A stretch of 64,000 bases of DNA from Patiria miniata. Its lineage: Eukaryota; Echinodermata; Asteroidea; Valvatida; Asterinidae. The stretch is taken from positions 12,599,176 to 12,663,175 of the forward strand of contig NW_024037056.1 of NCBI RefSeq assembly GCF_015706575.1, in the 5' to 3' direction. Shown here piece by piece: positions 12,001 through 22,549 of the stretch (within the stretch, counting starts at the first letter, position 1; every line of letters begins with the position of its first letter). Position numbers and translations under genes: made by a program. The notes under the pieces are model-generated. The model saw only the letters and a program-made list of their open reading frames with translations, was not told the origin of the DNA and did no database searches.

Positions 12001-15000
12001 GCACACCGTTCACACTTACTCCAGCGTGCACATCGTTCGGATGTAGATTTTGGATTTTCTACCTAGGTACAGCCTCTCAACCTCACTTAACCATTTCAAA
12101 ATCATCATGGGTCCACTGTGACTTTAACCAAGTCCGATCGTACAGGGGCTAACAGGGCACACCGTTCACACTTACTCCAGCGTGCACATCGTTCGGATGT
12201 AGATTTTGGATTTTCTACCTAGGTACAGCCTCTCAACCTCACTTAACCGTTTCAAAATCATCATGGGTCCACTGTGACTTCAACCAAGTCTGATCGTACA
12301 GGGGCTAACAAGGCACACCGTTCACACTTACTCCAGCGTGCACATCGTTCGGATGTAGATTTTGGATTTTCTACCTAGGTACAGCCTCTCAACCTCACTT
12401 AACCGTTTCAAAATCATCATGGGTCCTCAGTGACTTCAACCAAGTCCGATCGTACAGGGGCTAACAAGGCACACCGTTCACACTTATTCCAGCGTGCATA
12501 TAGTTCGGCTGTAGATTGTGGATTTTCTACCTAGGTACAGCCTCTCAGCCCTGGTCAAAACCGGGGTTGTTTTTTACCCGTGTAGAGCTTGAAATCATGT
12601 ATTTGTGTTGTATCGTTACCAGTGTGAAAGTGGTTCCTGAAATCTAGGGTTTTTGAAATTGTGCAAATATTTTCTGTGCCGAGCAAAACTTCCGAGATCA
12701 AAATCACTCCAACGCCTTGATAAGTGGTGCTTGAAGAACGAGCAGATCTCGAACAGCAATTTCAGGTCGAGTTCAATTGGGAGATTAATTCTTAAACAAA
12801 ATATCCTCCCAGAATTTGACCTGATACACTTGTCAGCATTTAACTGTCTGGGTGTTGGTGACTGCATCATTTGCTTGAACTCCAAGAGTTGCAGTTCTGT
12901 TTCAGTATCAACTCCAAATTCTCCTGCCAATGCATCGGGAAACCTCAACCCTAACTCCCTAGTGTCGTTTGCTAAGTACAGTCGAATCTCATTAGTACAA
13001 ACTCTGTTAATACAAATTTCTGGTTATAACAAACTAAAGCCTTAGTCCCGACTGTGCATTTATGCGCACAATGAATGGGACTGATGTTCCTCTTAATACA
13101 AAATTCTGATATAACAAACAATTTGGCCAGGTCCGAACGAGTTTGTTATAACGAGACTCGACTGTACTGGACCAAGTCCACCAAACTCCAACACTGACCC
13201 TGCTTCACATAATGCTTTAGGACCAAATCTGCTGAAATCCACCACAAGACCACCACTGCTATAGGTGGATTTTGATGGACTTGTGACTTGACTATCGAAA
13301 TCCACGAAAATGGGGGGGGGGGGGGTTGATGGAGTTGGGGAGGTTAGGGTTGATACACTGATGATCATGATTAGGAAACTCCCTCCATAAGATCAACCAA
13401 CGAATTTAGAATCGCTCTCCTAAACAAGATTATCCACATGTACCAACTTAAATTTGTACCAAATTCACAGTCATGGGAAGAAAAAAAAACCTGATCAGCC
13501 TGCTTTGTGATGTGCCACATGTTCTAGTTTCTTGATGTTTGAACTCCATATTCAAAATTGTTTGGAGCTACCTTTGTTCTCAAGGAACTAAAATCTAACA
13601 CTATAAATTATTTCATCAAATAAGTCATGAAATAAGTGGATTCTAAGCCCCAAATCCTTGGTAGATTCTTTTATCAACACTAACCTCCCCAACTCCATCA
13701 AAATGCATCCGCCTCTTTTGGTGGATTTTGGGGGACTTGGTCCTACAGGCCTGGTGTGACTAAATATTGATGGAGTATGATGGACTTGGGCCTGGAGGCC
13801 TAAGGCAAAGCATGCATTGGAAGCAGTGCGATTGATGGATTTTGGCAGACTTAGTCCAGTACTTGGGAAAAAGAGTATGGGGTTAGGGTTAATGGGGTTA
13901 GGGCAGTGTTTTCCCTGGCTAATGAACTGAGCGAGGTGGTAACAATTCAAGTTGATGATTGAAACGAAATTTACGCAGTCTGCAAACTGAAAAGAATGCA
14001 GCGCTCACAAAAATGCGCGATGATTCCAAAAACACATCAAAATTGTGAGTTCTTGATGCATGGAGGTAAAGGAAAATGCTCATATATTACACAAAATGAA
14101 AATTTTTCAATTGATATTTCCTTTTTGCCAATCTTCACAGTGAGGTGGTGATATTGGCAAAAATTGAGCGAGGTGGTCACTGAAAGTAGCGAGGTGGGCC
14201 ACCTCACGTTTGAATGGACAGGGGAAACACTGGGTTAGGGTTTATTATTTACAAATTCATGTAAGAAAATATTCTGACTGACTGACTGACTGCCCTGTGC
14301 TTTTATCATGTCTTGCAGCCATGGTGAAGCGTGTCACCAACGTTAAGATCGCCTGCCTGGATTTCAGCCTGCAGAAAGCCAAGATGCATCTGGGCGTTCA
14401 CGTCATCGTGGAAGATCCCACCAAACTAGATGCCATCAGGCAAAGGTGTGTGGAAAAAAACCCTACCCCTCCTCAATCCTCCAAAATCCTGCAGCCGGTG
14501 TTGGAGAATTTTAGAGGATTGAGGCTGAATGGCAAGAAAGTGTCGGTTGGTTTTGGAGGATGCATTGTGTCGAGTACGTAGGCTGTACCCAGCATTGTTT
14601 ATGTTCAGCCATGCATAATTGAGCACTGCATTATGCTCGATATCATCCGCACTGCTTCTGAATGTCATCGGCACTGCCTGAACCCATTAACAGTGATTGT
14701 TGGAGAAATTTTGAAGGATTGAGGCAATGGTCGTCCCTCCACTGAACAAATTTTAAAAATTAACAGATGATACTTAATGCCGATGGTTTCGTCGCGGCAC
14801 AAGCAAGTCACAGGATGACCCGAGGCTGGAGAGTTGAGAAAGCTAGGGAGTTAGGGCCACAGTAGGTTTACATGAAATGATGTTCTAGTGAAAGTAGTAA
14901 ACGAATAATGCTTTGCAGGGAGTCTGACATCACCAAGGAGAGAATACAGAAGATCGTCGGAGCCGGAGCCAATGTGATCCTGACCACCGGAGGCATCGAT

Positions 15001-18000
15001 GACCTCTGTCTCAAGTACTTTGTAGAAGCTGGGGCCATGGCCGTCAGACGATGCAAGAAGCAGGACTTGAGGAGGATCTCCAAGGCAACCGGAGGTACGT
15101 AGTAAAAAATTCTTGGGGTCTAACCCAAGTCCAGAACAGAGACTTTGGAGTGTGAAAATATCTTCTGTGCCGAGCAAGACTTCCGAGATCAAAATCACTC
15201 CAACGCCTTGATAAGTGGTGCTTGAAGAACGAGCTGATCTCGAACAGCAAAACTACTTGAGGTTGATTTCAATTGGGAGATATGATTCTTAAAAAATACA
15301 CTCCAAGAATTTGACCTGATACAGTTATCAGTGGGGGAGTGTGGCCTATAGTGGTAAGGGTTCGTGACTCATGATCAGAGGGTCGTGGGTTCGAATCCAA
15401 CCGCTGGCCATGTGTTGTGTCCTTGGGCAAGCCACTTCATCCTCACTTGCCTCTCTCCACCCAGGAGTATAAATGGGTACTGGCATTAGCTGTGAAATAA
15501 TCTGCGATGGACTAGCATCCCGTCCAGGGGGAATAGAAATATTCTCAGTCATTTCATGCCAAGGAAATCGGAGATAAACACCGGCCTGATGGGCCACATT
15601 GGCTCGTAACAGGCTTTATTTTTTTACTCCAGTTATCAGCATTTAGCTGTCGGTAGGTACAAGTGATTGTAACATCTTTTGTAACTCAGGCGTGCAACTT
15701 TTCCTCGGATCTGCTCTATGAAACAAAGGAAGACTCATTGGGGGATCTGCAAGATGTCGCTTTGTTTTGAAGGGCATTTCGTCATAACCTTTGGCCTTCT
15801 TAAAATACCCAGTGTTTTTATCTATTTAAATTTAAATTCAGTCGTTAAATTTATTGCATTTTTTGACAAACCACAGTTCTTGAGATCCAATAATTTGACT
15901 TGTCTCCCCTACAGCCCAGCTGTTAGTCACCCTGGCCAATCTGGAGGGAGAGGAGACGTTTGATGCTACCATGTTGGGTCAGGCGGAGGAGGTCTGCGTG
16001 GAACGCGTCTGTGACGATGAGCTCATCCTCATCAAAGGGTAAGACCAGGCTCCATTGCTACACGCGGGAATCTGCTAAGCGTGGAAACTTATTCTCTTAT
16101 GAAATAAGCTTACCGGCCAACATGTTATCAAATTTGATAAGCCATTTTTTTTTTCAGCTTGGCAATTTCTCAATTATGTTCTATGCGTCTCTTCTGTTGG
16201 GGCATTTTCCTTGTTACCACAGTTTTAAAGTCAAATTTAATGACCTTCTGTGTCATTACTATTAACATAAGGAGGATGCACAGCCATGTTAAAGGCCCAA
16301 GACCCTTTTTGCCTGTTGGTCTGTAGACTATTAACGTATAGACTTGGAGAAATTTGTAAAGTTTTATATGGCAAATTTTCCGCTAAAAATTTTTGAACCT
16401 AGTATTGGTGAAACAAATTGATTCCCGAACCGGAAGTCTTCAACACTCCGCAAACCTGAACACCACGTGCACTCATGATCTATTATTATTATTATTGTTT
16501 TTATTAATTATTTCTGGCAATGAAACCAAGGATTCCCCAAAAGCGCCCCAGGCACTGTAAGCTCGCAAGCCTGAAGAAACCTGTGAAAAGAGAAGACAAT
16601 GAAGAAATCGCAGTTTAAAAGGTGGGAGGAAAAGCCCAGAAGAATATTCTGGGGAAAACCCACGGAATCAGGTAGGGACTGAAAACCCAATCCAAATATT
16701 GGCCCGGGCGGGATTCGAACCCGGGTCACAGCGGTGGAAGGCGAGGAAAATACCAACCTGACTCTATACTTTTTGGGGCTTCTGACTTGTGCTCCTCGAG
16801 CAAAGACATTGACTAATTGCGGCAACCTACCTAGGACTGGATAGCTCAGTTGGTAGAGCCGGGTACTGTGTTCTGGAGATGACAGGTTCAAATTCTGCTA
16901 GAGTCAGACTCTGGACGTAATGCCCCCATTTTGTTTTGTTCCATTGTAGGCCCAAGGTGCGTAACGCAGCCTCCATCATCCTGCGCGGTGCCAATGACTT
17001 CCAGTGCGACGAGATGGAACGCTCCATGCACGACGCCCTGTGTGTGGTCAAGCGTGTCCTAGAGAGCAAGTCGGTGGTGCCCGGGGGTGGGGCCGTGGAG
17101 GCGGCACTGTCCATCTACCTGGAGAATCTGGCTACGTCCCTGGTGAGTCAGTGATGTGCCCTAACCCTAACCCTCTCTTCTGCCTGCACGGCCAATTTCA
17201 TAGAGCTGCTTAAGCACAAAATTTGCTTAAGCACAAAAAAAAACAAGCTTAATATAATCAGGTTACCGGCCAAAACTCCATGCGATGTACATTGCTTGCG
17301 ACTGGTATTCAGCTGTTGTTAACTTAGCATAACAATCGCATGGAGTTTTGGCAGGTAACCTGATTATATTAAGCTTGGAGATTTTTTGTGCTTAAGCAAA
17401 TTTTGTGCTTAAGCAGCTCTATGAAATTGGCCCCAGCAGCTGTATTGTTTCATCATGGTTTTCAAGCAAAGTTTTCTGTTTTGAAAACAAAAGTTCTCCA
17501 TTTGTGCAAGACTAAGGAGTGAAATAGTTCTGCTTCCGGTTACCCTACCTACCCTATTTAGACAACCCTTCCCTAATTCTTTTTGGAAAAATGAAGGAAA
17601 AAACCCAAAATCATCAATTACTACCTTTTACCCTTGACTACACGCAGACACCTCTATTTGACCGTACACTCACAAAAAAATTGGGGGAAAAAAATTCATA
17701 CCTTCCTACCCTATTTTCAAATGCCATGTAATCGGAAGCAGAAGTATTTTTTGTTTTTGGCCTTATTTGCTTATTTTTTTTCCAAATGGATTTCTGTGCG
17801 TGGTCAAAAGTAGTTGGTTAGACGTCTGCACTTGTAAGTAAGATATCACGGGTTCAATTCCAATTGACCTATCGCCGTTTGCGCCTTAGACAACCCTATG
17901 GAATTTTGTATGTTCAGTTTTGTTTGTCTCAGATTTTGCGCGTTCCGCGTCCATTTGTATTTCATGTAATAAGATAATATTTCACAAGCTGCGTTGACGC

Positions 18001-19933
18001 GATCTTAACACGATAGGTCAATTTGAGTAAGCTTGGAGATTTTAATCGTAACATCTCAGACATAAGTGAAGAACAGAAAAGCCAATATTAATATATTTTA
18101 CTTTTTTTTCTTTCAAAACAGAGTTCTAGGGAGCAGTTGGCCATCGCGGAGTTTGCCAACTCCCTGCTGGTCATCCCCAAGACCCTGGCTGTCAATGCTG
18201 CCAAGGACTCGGTGGACCTAGTAGCCAAGCTGCGGGCCTACCACAACACATCACAGATGCAGGCTGACAGGGCCGAGCTCAAATGGTACGGAATGCCCAA
18301 TTTTTTTAAGAAATAAGTTTCTGATCTTTTGGAAAGGGTTTCAAAACATCAGCTAACTCCTCGTGCTTATGTATTGGATCAAAATGGCACCTTTCGGAGA
18401 TGAGCCGCTAATTATACTGGCCTGAACATCATAACACATCGCCTGAACTCCTATCTGCTCCGTTCACAAGTACCCCGTCACCGGCAAAGGAAGTACAGTT
18501 GGGGTTGACCGACCGACGCCATCTTGCCTGACTGCAATTCATTTGCCGCAAAGCGCGGCCACTGCGTGTGCATAGTACAAATCCCCTGGTGTACGTGCGT
18601 CACACACAAGGAACGGTGCGCGTCAACCAGCTAAATGTCCCGCCCATGGGACGTTGTTGTTAGGTAAAAGGGCGCCCTCTTTGTTAGCGCACGGAGCTCA
18701 TAGTCAAAAATGTTCAAGAATGCAAAAAAAAGCATCTAAGAACTAGTTAAGTTAAAAACTTGGAAAAACCATAGTTTGACTAGTTGTCTTGAACTTGCAC
18801 TAGTCTACCAATTCACACTAGTTGAGGACAGTTGGGCTATTCTAGTCGACGGTTTGCAATGCGCCTAGCAGGTTACAAATAGCCTTGCACATCGTAAGGA
18901 GGGAGCTAGGGCCAAGAAGCTCTATTTTGATATTTGAAAAAATCTTATTCAACCTTCGTAAAGATTAAAATTTCAGAGTAGGCAGCAGTATAATGATTGG
19001 TGAATTCAAATTTCTTTATCCTTGTTACAAGAAGAAATAAACTTAAGTTACAAGTAGTTAACCTCACTCGATAACTGGTATTTTGAAGAAGTCAGAAAAT
19101 CTGTATGTAGAGAACGTGTATTAGTAGACCTCTGTAGATTACTCTAAAAGTGGCAGTTGAAGGGAAAATACAACATTTGCAAACATCAAAAAATAAAACT
19201 ACCAAATCGTTTAGAAATACCTTGCTGGACTGTTAGTGAATGACAGTATAAAGCATCCTGTAAAATCATGGCACCTGGTATACTGTCATTTTCAAGAAAA
19301 GTGGTATTTTTGTATCAATTTCCAACGCTGATCGGCCGATCAGCGTTGGAAAAAACTGGCTTTTTTTCAAATACTGGCCCTAATTGACCATCGCACTTGT
19401 TTGCAATCGATTACACACCTATGAACGGGTACAAGCCAGCTAGACTGGTTCCCTGACCTTACAATTCCCCAATGTATGTAAACTGCTCTGTTTCTTCTTA
19501 AATGGAGTCAGGGAACCAGACTACAGGAAAATGATTGTTTTTCTTGGGTTTTATAGCGTTTTTGAACCCAAAACCTCAAAAAAGTCAGTGTAACTATATT
19601 TGCTATATATTTCCAACCCCCCAATTCCATCCATTTCTGAAAATTACAGCAAAAGCAAATGATGTATATTCCCTTTAAAACAAGCACAGAGGATTTATTC
19701 CCAAGTTGTTATTTTATGACAGTCTGGTTTCCGAACTCTTCTCTCCACACAGGGTCGGTCTGGACCTGGTCGAGGGCATCGTCCGGGACAACAAGAAGGC
19801 CGGCGTCTTCGAGCCGGGCATCTGCAAGATCAAGTGTCTGAAATTCGCCACAGAGGCGGCCATCACCATCTTGAGAATAGACGACATGATCAAACTGGCG
19901 CCGGAGGAGAAAGAGCAGATGGACGGCCATTGA
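6100..19933 (+). CDS. TCP1: T-complex protein 1 subunit alpha (CCT1), cytosolic chaperonin subunit
   Basis: Twelve exons: 6100-6169, 6926-7011, 8160-8288, 8694-8791, 10299-10409, 11395-11576, 14319-14445, 14919-15094, 15915-16038, 16950-17142, 18122-18285, 19753-19933. All junctions are GT..AG and the phases agree, giving 546 aa (human CCT1 is 556). CCT1 is one of eight subunits of the TRiC/CCT ring that folds actin, tubulin and other cytosolic proteins using ATP. Visible motifs are [12 protein letters not shown] (7-18), [15 protein letters not shown] near residue 36, TNDGATILK (57-65), the nucleotide-binding GDGTTSVV (89-96), [16 protein letters not shown] and [12 protein letters not shown]. 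The start is the first ATG before the conserved LSVFG. The protein ends EEKEQMDGH, lacking the last ten or so residues of the human tail. Introns 4, 5, 6, 8 and 11 are repeat-rich. Confidence 0.97.
7042..7247. mobile_element. MITE, about 206 bp, in TCP1 intron 2
   Basis: The left end CAATGGACCGATCCAGTAAG is matched by its reverse complement at the right end. The terminal repeat reaches about 29 bp with two mismatches. The interior is GC-rich with alternating GCGC/CACG and has no coding capacity. I could not make out a target-site duplication. Confidence 0.8.
7862..8040 (-). mobile_element. tRNA-derived SINE fragment in TCP1 intron 2
   Basis: On the minus strand a B-box-like GGTTCGAGCC is followed by 'GTGTCCTTGGGCATTGCACT', the same body seen in the well-marked SINE at 15332-15629. 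The 3' end runs into a G-run at 7879-7893. Confidence 0.45.
8826..9135. repeat. Dispersed repeat (intron 4 copy; paired with 14460-14775)
   Basis: This stretch and 14460-14775 (TCP1 intron 7) align over about 310 bp, with shared blocks such as CAGCATTGTTTATGTTCAG, ATGCATAATTGAGC and ATCATCCGCACTGCTTCTG. The flanks contain repeated 'TGGAGGATT(T)' and 'CCTCCAAAATCC' words. There is no coding capacity, and no terminal repeats are clear. Confidence 0.7.
9662..10197. mobile_element. TTAA-flanked palindromic MITE, copy 1 (TCP1 intron 4)
   Basis: The ends are inverted: TTAAAGAGAATATACAACA at the left and TGTACATTCCCTTTAA at the right. Four copies lie in the window (also 19157-19679, 21045-21524 and 22971-23496). 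TTAA at both ends suggests a piggyBac-type target site, but that is inference. Internal inverted pieces include CTAGACTGGTTCCC and its complement, and a central hairpin at 9826-9856 that here carries mismatches. Confidence 0.85.
10520..10945. repeat. Tandem duplication, period about 213 bp, TCP1 intron 5
   Basis: Two adjacent diverged copies share TTCATTATTTGTTGAAAAGA and CCTCGTAGAGATCCATGGCC. The second motif recurs 213 bp apart. There is no coding capacity. Confidence 0.75.
11027..11278. mobile_element. MITE, TGATGCGATCAAGC family, copy 2 (TCP1 intron 5)
   Basis: The terminal inverted repeat starts CATATGTGATGCGATCAAGC and extends about 38 bp, with its complement ending at 11278. The 252-bp interior matches the copy at 39-294, including AGTAATGCTGAGATTGTGCT. 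Confidence 0.88.
11600..12548 (+). repeat. 156-bp tandem satellite, six units, with a dimeric higher order
   Basis: The landmark CTACCTAGGTACAG ends at 11760, 11916, 12072, 12228, 12384 and 12540, exactly 156 bases apart each time. Units 2 and 4 share one set of variants (accatttc, gactttaacc, aacagggcac). Units 3 and 5 share another (accgtttc, caagtctgatc, aacaaggcac). The four inner units thus read A-B-A-B. The first and last units are the most diverged, as expected for array edges. It lies in TCP1 intron 6. Confidence 0.95.
12640..12855. repeat. Dispersed repeat shared with TCP1 intron 8
   Basis: About 200 bp, including TGATAAGTGGTGCTTGAAGA and TTTGACCTGATACA, recurs at 15145-15655. There it is split by a SINE. 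The function and family are unknown. Confidence 0.75.
12979..13164. mobile_element. pogo/Tigger-like MITE
   Basis: CAGTCGAATCTC at the left and GAGACTCGACTG at the right are inverted, each next to TA. Internal 'GTTATAAC' words face each other. CAGT ends with a TA target and a 'TATAACAAAC' interior are typical of pogo-type elements. A related fragment lies at 48475-48590. Confidence 0.75.
13160..13865. repeat. Pair of inverted, diverged repeats in TCP1 intron 6
   Basis: The stretch 13160-13360 reads 'TACTGGACCAAGTCCACCAA' and ends 'GATGGAGTTGGGGAGGTTAG'. The stretch 13678-13865 carries the same order on the opposite strand. Both are full of CCACCAAAATCC / TGGATTTTGG words and end next to GGTTAGGG runs. 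Confidence 0.65.
13865..14235. other. Intronic stretch with short GGGTTAGGG runs and GCGAGGTGG words
   Basis: GGGGTTAGGGTTAATGGGG occurs at about 13880. A phrase around 'GCGAGGTGG' recurs at 13930, 14170 and 14197. No exon is seen here. Confidence 0.4.
14460..14775. repeat. Dispersed repeat (intron 7 copy; paired with 8826-9135)
   Basis: This is the second copy of the element described at 8826-9135, in the same orientation. It starts directly after the TCP1 exon 7 donor region. Confidence 0.7.
15332..15629 (+). mobile_element. tRNA-derived SINE with 10-bp target-site duplication
   Basis: The A box is in 'GTGGCCTATAGTGGTAAGG' and the B box is GGTTCGAATCC. The body reads GTGTCCTTGGGCAAGCCACT and then 'GGAGTATAAATGGGTACTGG'. 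The end reads GGCTCGTAACAGGCTTTATT with a short T/A tail. CAGTTATCAG flanks it at 15322-15331 and 15630-15639. The host sequence is the repeat also found at 12640-12855, so this is an insertion of one repeat into another. The element is about 298 bp and resembles SINE2-type elements of echinoderms. Confidence 0.92.
16481..16750 (-). mobile_element. tRNA-derived SINE, minus strand, with (AAT)n tail
   Basis: Read on the minus strand, a B box GGGTTCGAATCCCGCCCGGG is followed by 'GATTCCGTGGGTTTTCCCC' and ends in AATAATAATAAT. It sits in TCP1 intron 9, just upstream of a second tRNA-like unit. Confidence 0.75.
16790..16912 (+). repeat. tRNA-like repeat, same family as 1172-1460
   Basis: GATAGCTCAGTTGGTAGAGC and GGTTCAAATTC give A- and B-box-like sequences behind a 'CGAGCAAAGACATTGACTA' head. 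The D arm and anticodon arm are degraded. A minus-strand scrap of the same family may lie at 59425-59475. Confidence 0.55.
17190..17432. mobile_element. Palindromic MITE in TCP1 intron 10
   Basis: GGCCAATTTCATAGAGCTGC at the left is exactly inverted at the right. The inverted arms run about 100 bp each, through TTAAGCACAAAATTTGCTTA and AATATAATCAGGTTACC, leaving a loop of about 45 bp. There is no coding capacity. Confidence 0.92.
17815..17885 (+). repeat. tRNA-like fragment
   Basis: GTTGGTTAGACGTCTGCACT, then TTGTAAGTAAG and GGGTTCAATTCC, resemble a degraded tRNA-Thr-like arm set. The acceptor stem does not pair, so it is probably the head of an old SINE. Confidence 0.4.
19157..19679. mobile_element. 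TTAA-flanked palindromic MITE, copy 2 (TCP1 intron 11)
   Basis: This copy belongs to the same family as 9662-10197. The ends are AGGGAAAATACAACATTTGC and GATGTATATTCCCTTTAA. A perfect 30-nt palindrome occupies the centre at 19321-19350, with arms beginning TCCAACGCTGATCGG. Confidence 0.88.
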
Positions 19934-21044
19934 TGACGCTTTATAAGTATAGACGCCACGAGTTTGAGCGCATTCAGTATAAAATAAGCCATGGGTGCGT
20001 GCATATTGCGCGAAGTACGCATTGTGTCCCTTTCAATGTAGCTCTCATGAGTGTCGACAAAGCGCACTCAAGTGTCCATCCACGGAGTCCACTAAAGTCT
20101 TTATAAAATTTGAGTGTACTTGTAAGTTAAGAAAAAAAGTTTAAGGTAATGTGTTCTAAACAGAACTATGAGTGTTTTTCTTTTATATCTGTCTTATAAG
20201 CTGTGGAGTCAAAGTTTCTTTTTTTGTACAAATTTGTGTGCAGTGTGATAACAAAGTTATTTGAAAATGACCCGCTAAAAATGTGAACTTGTTGCAAGTG
20301 TGACGGCTTCATCAAAATGAGGAATAAGTCCAAAATTCATATTTTTAAAAAATAAGTTACATTGTACATTATATGACTGCTGTCGACGACAGCATAAATG
20401 TTAGCTTTTAAAAAAATCAAAACTTCGAAGAAGAAAAAGAATTTTTTTAAAATTTTTTCATCAGTTCCCTGAACAGGGCCCTTAGTTACACAGTAACTTG
20501 AACTTAAAAACTACAAAGCAAATTTAACGCTCATTCGAATAAAAATCATTTCACCAATCATGGAATCCAGTTTATGATTCACAATAATGTCAATCGAACT
20601 GAAACGCAGAAAAACCTCCAAAGCTTTTGAGGACAGACTTATTCCCCATTTTGATAGAGCAGGTCTCATGTGACCCTTATTTGGCTTAATGCCTATGTGC
20701 CATCCATGCAAACATGTTGCATTTAAGTGACTTTCCAGCAAATTGTGCATTTGAAAAAGTGACAAAATGTGAAGCAAGTCTACATGCATTTGTGGTTATT
20801 TTACGAAACAATGTCCAAACCTTTGTCACTCATGTTTATTCATGAAGGGATTTACATTACGTGTCATTAAAGACTTTATGCACAAAATTAATTGGTCATA
20901 TGTGAAATTTAGTCATTCGTGATTAAATAACATCACTGAAACATCAAGGGCTTTGATAATCTGGTTCTTTTCTGGGGATTCTCAAAACCTCACTCTAGTG
21001 CAATCTTGGTTTTGAGTCTGTTTTTCTGTTTGTCATCTTTGTCT
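19934..21044. other. TCP1 3' untranslated region and downstream intergenic
   Basis: No further exon is recognisable. AATAAA at 20538-20543 is a possible polyA signal for TCP1. The rest is AT-rich with short unsupported frames. Confidence 0.45.
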
Positions 21045-21524
21045 TAAAGGGAATATACAACATTTGGTTTTGCTCTAATTTTCAGAAATAAATGGATTTG
21101 GAAGATTAGTATGCTGGGAAAAGCAAGTAAACCAATTTTGTTCTTGAAGTCTGGCTCCCTGACCCCACTTAAGATGAAACGGAGCAATTTACAGACTTTA
21201 GGGAATTGTAAGGTCAGAGAATCAGTCTAGCAGGCTTGTACCCCTTCACAGGTGTGTAATCAATTGCAAAGAAAAATGCGGAATAACTAAATATAAAAAA
21301 TTAAAAGCAATTTTTGAAAAAAAGCCAGTTTTCTCCAACACTGGTCGGCCGACCAGTGTTGGAAAAATACAAGTTTTCTTGAAAATGTCAGCATACCAGG
21401 AGCCACGATTTTACAGAATGCTTTAGAATGTCATTTACTTACAAACAATCCAGTAAGATATTTCGTTATAATTTGATCATTTCGTTTGTGGATGTTTGCA
21501 AATGTTGTATTTTCCCTTTAAAAG
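21045..21524. mobile_element. TTAA-flanked palindromic MITE, copy 3 (opposite orientation)
   Basis: TTAAAGGGAATATACAACA and its inverted partner ending TTTCCCTTTAA bound the element. It runs opposite to the other three copies. Its centre at 21334-21363 is a perfect 30-nt palindrome with arms beginning TCCAACACTGGTCGG. Confidence 0.88.
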
Positions 21525-22173
21525 TTTTACACCTTAATTTCCCTCATAATTCAAAGCCCTGCCCTTTTTCCACAAAACTAAACCTGCTGATGTTCAAGAA
21601 GGTGTTACTGCAACTTTCAAGATGTGTCAAGAAATATTAGACTATATGTCACTTTTAAGTGTCATTAGTCAGCTGTTTTGGTGAGTCTTAACCTTATAAT
21701 AGGAACGGAGTCCTATATTGGTAAGGATACCACAAAATCCATTAGAGGTGTATATTTTGCCGGCGCCGACTTTCTGCTAGTATTAAACGATATTTAGCCG
21801 GCTAGATTGTACAGAGCCCTCTTTGATGCGTATAGGACTAGGAGTATCCTTTTTATTAACGGTACCACCTTTTTACACGCCAGTGGTGGCCATGTGAATC
21901 ATGGTGTCTCATGTCGACATACATGTATGTCTCATGACGAAATATCACAAAGTATTACTTTTTCTTTTTCTTTTGTAAACGCTTCGGAACTGCAGCTCTT
22001 TTTCAATGTTTCAATGATCTCCACTGACAGTCTACCAATTTATAGCAGTCCTGGAAAATGGGGTCACTAGAGTCAAAAGTCTCATGTTTGTAACACTACA
22101 ACCATGTCACACATGAATGAACACACGTGCGTTGGCCCGTATCTTCCGAGATCATTTCGAGCTTGTTTGTACG
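21525..22173. other. Intergenic, no gene seen
   Basis: No coding or structured element is recognised, apart from short frames on the plus strand that match nothing I know. Confidence 0.5.
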
Positions 22174-22549
22174 TTAAGGCCAAAAAAAAAAGTCTCCGGT
22201 TTCTGGTATGCGCGCGCGTCGCCGTAGCCATGCGCGTCGGCAAAATGAAAAAGTTGTTGTTTCAATGAAAGATGATGTCTCAAAACCGCCAAACTCACTG
22301 GTTTGACTGGAATTCTGTTACTGCACAATTTTAACGTGTTTTTAGATGGGGTTATGATCGAGAATAAGCTTTATGTGGCCTCTCTGGACTCCCATATATT
22401 TGCACTAAGTTTAGTCGGGCACCATTTGCAGTCATCAGCCGACATTTGAAGCAAAAAAGTCAGGTAAAAAAAAAAAAAGCCGCGTCGCCGCACCACTTTT
22501 TGGACAAGCTCCATACCAGAAACCGGAGACTTATTTTTTTTGGCCTAAG
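22174..22549. mobile_element. MITE, AGGCCAAAAAA..CTCCGGTTTCTGG family, copy 1
   Basis: The inverted ends carry AGTCTCCGGTTTCTGGTATG next to a poly-A/T run and TTAAGGCC / GGCCTAA. The sub-terminal DNA is CpG-rich (GCGCGCGTCGCCG). A second copy in reverse orientation lies at 46973-47279, and a more distant relative at 41275-41652. Confidence 0.85.

Noticed and set aside
12616-13045. Overlapping 110- and 130-codon frames on opposite strands
   Set aside because: Both fall in the dispersed repeat at 12640-12855 and the pogo-like element, inside a TCP1 intron.
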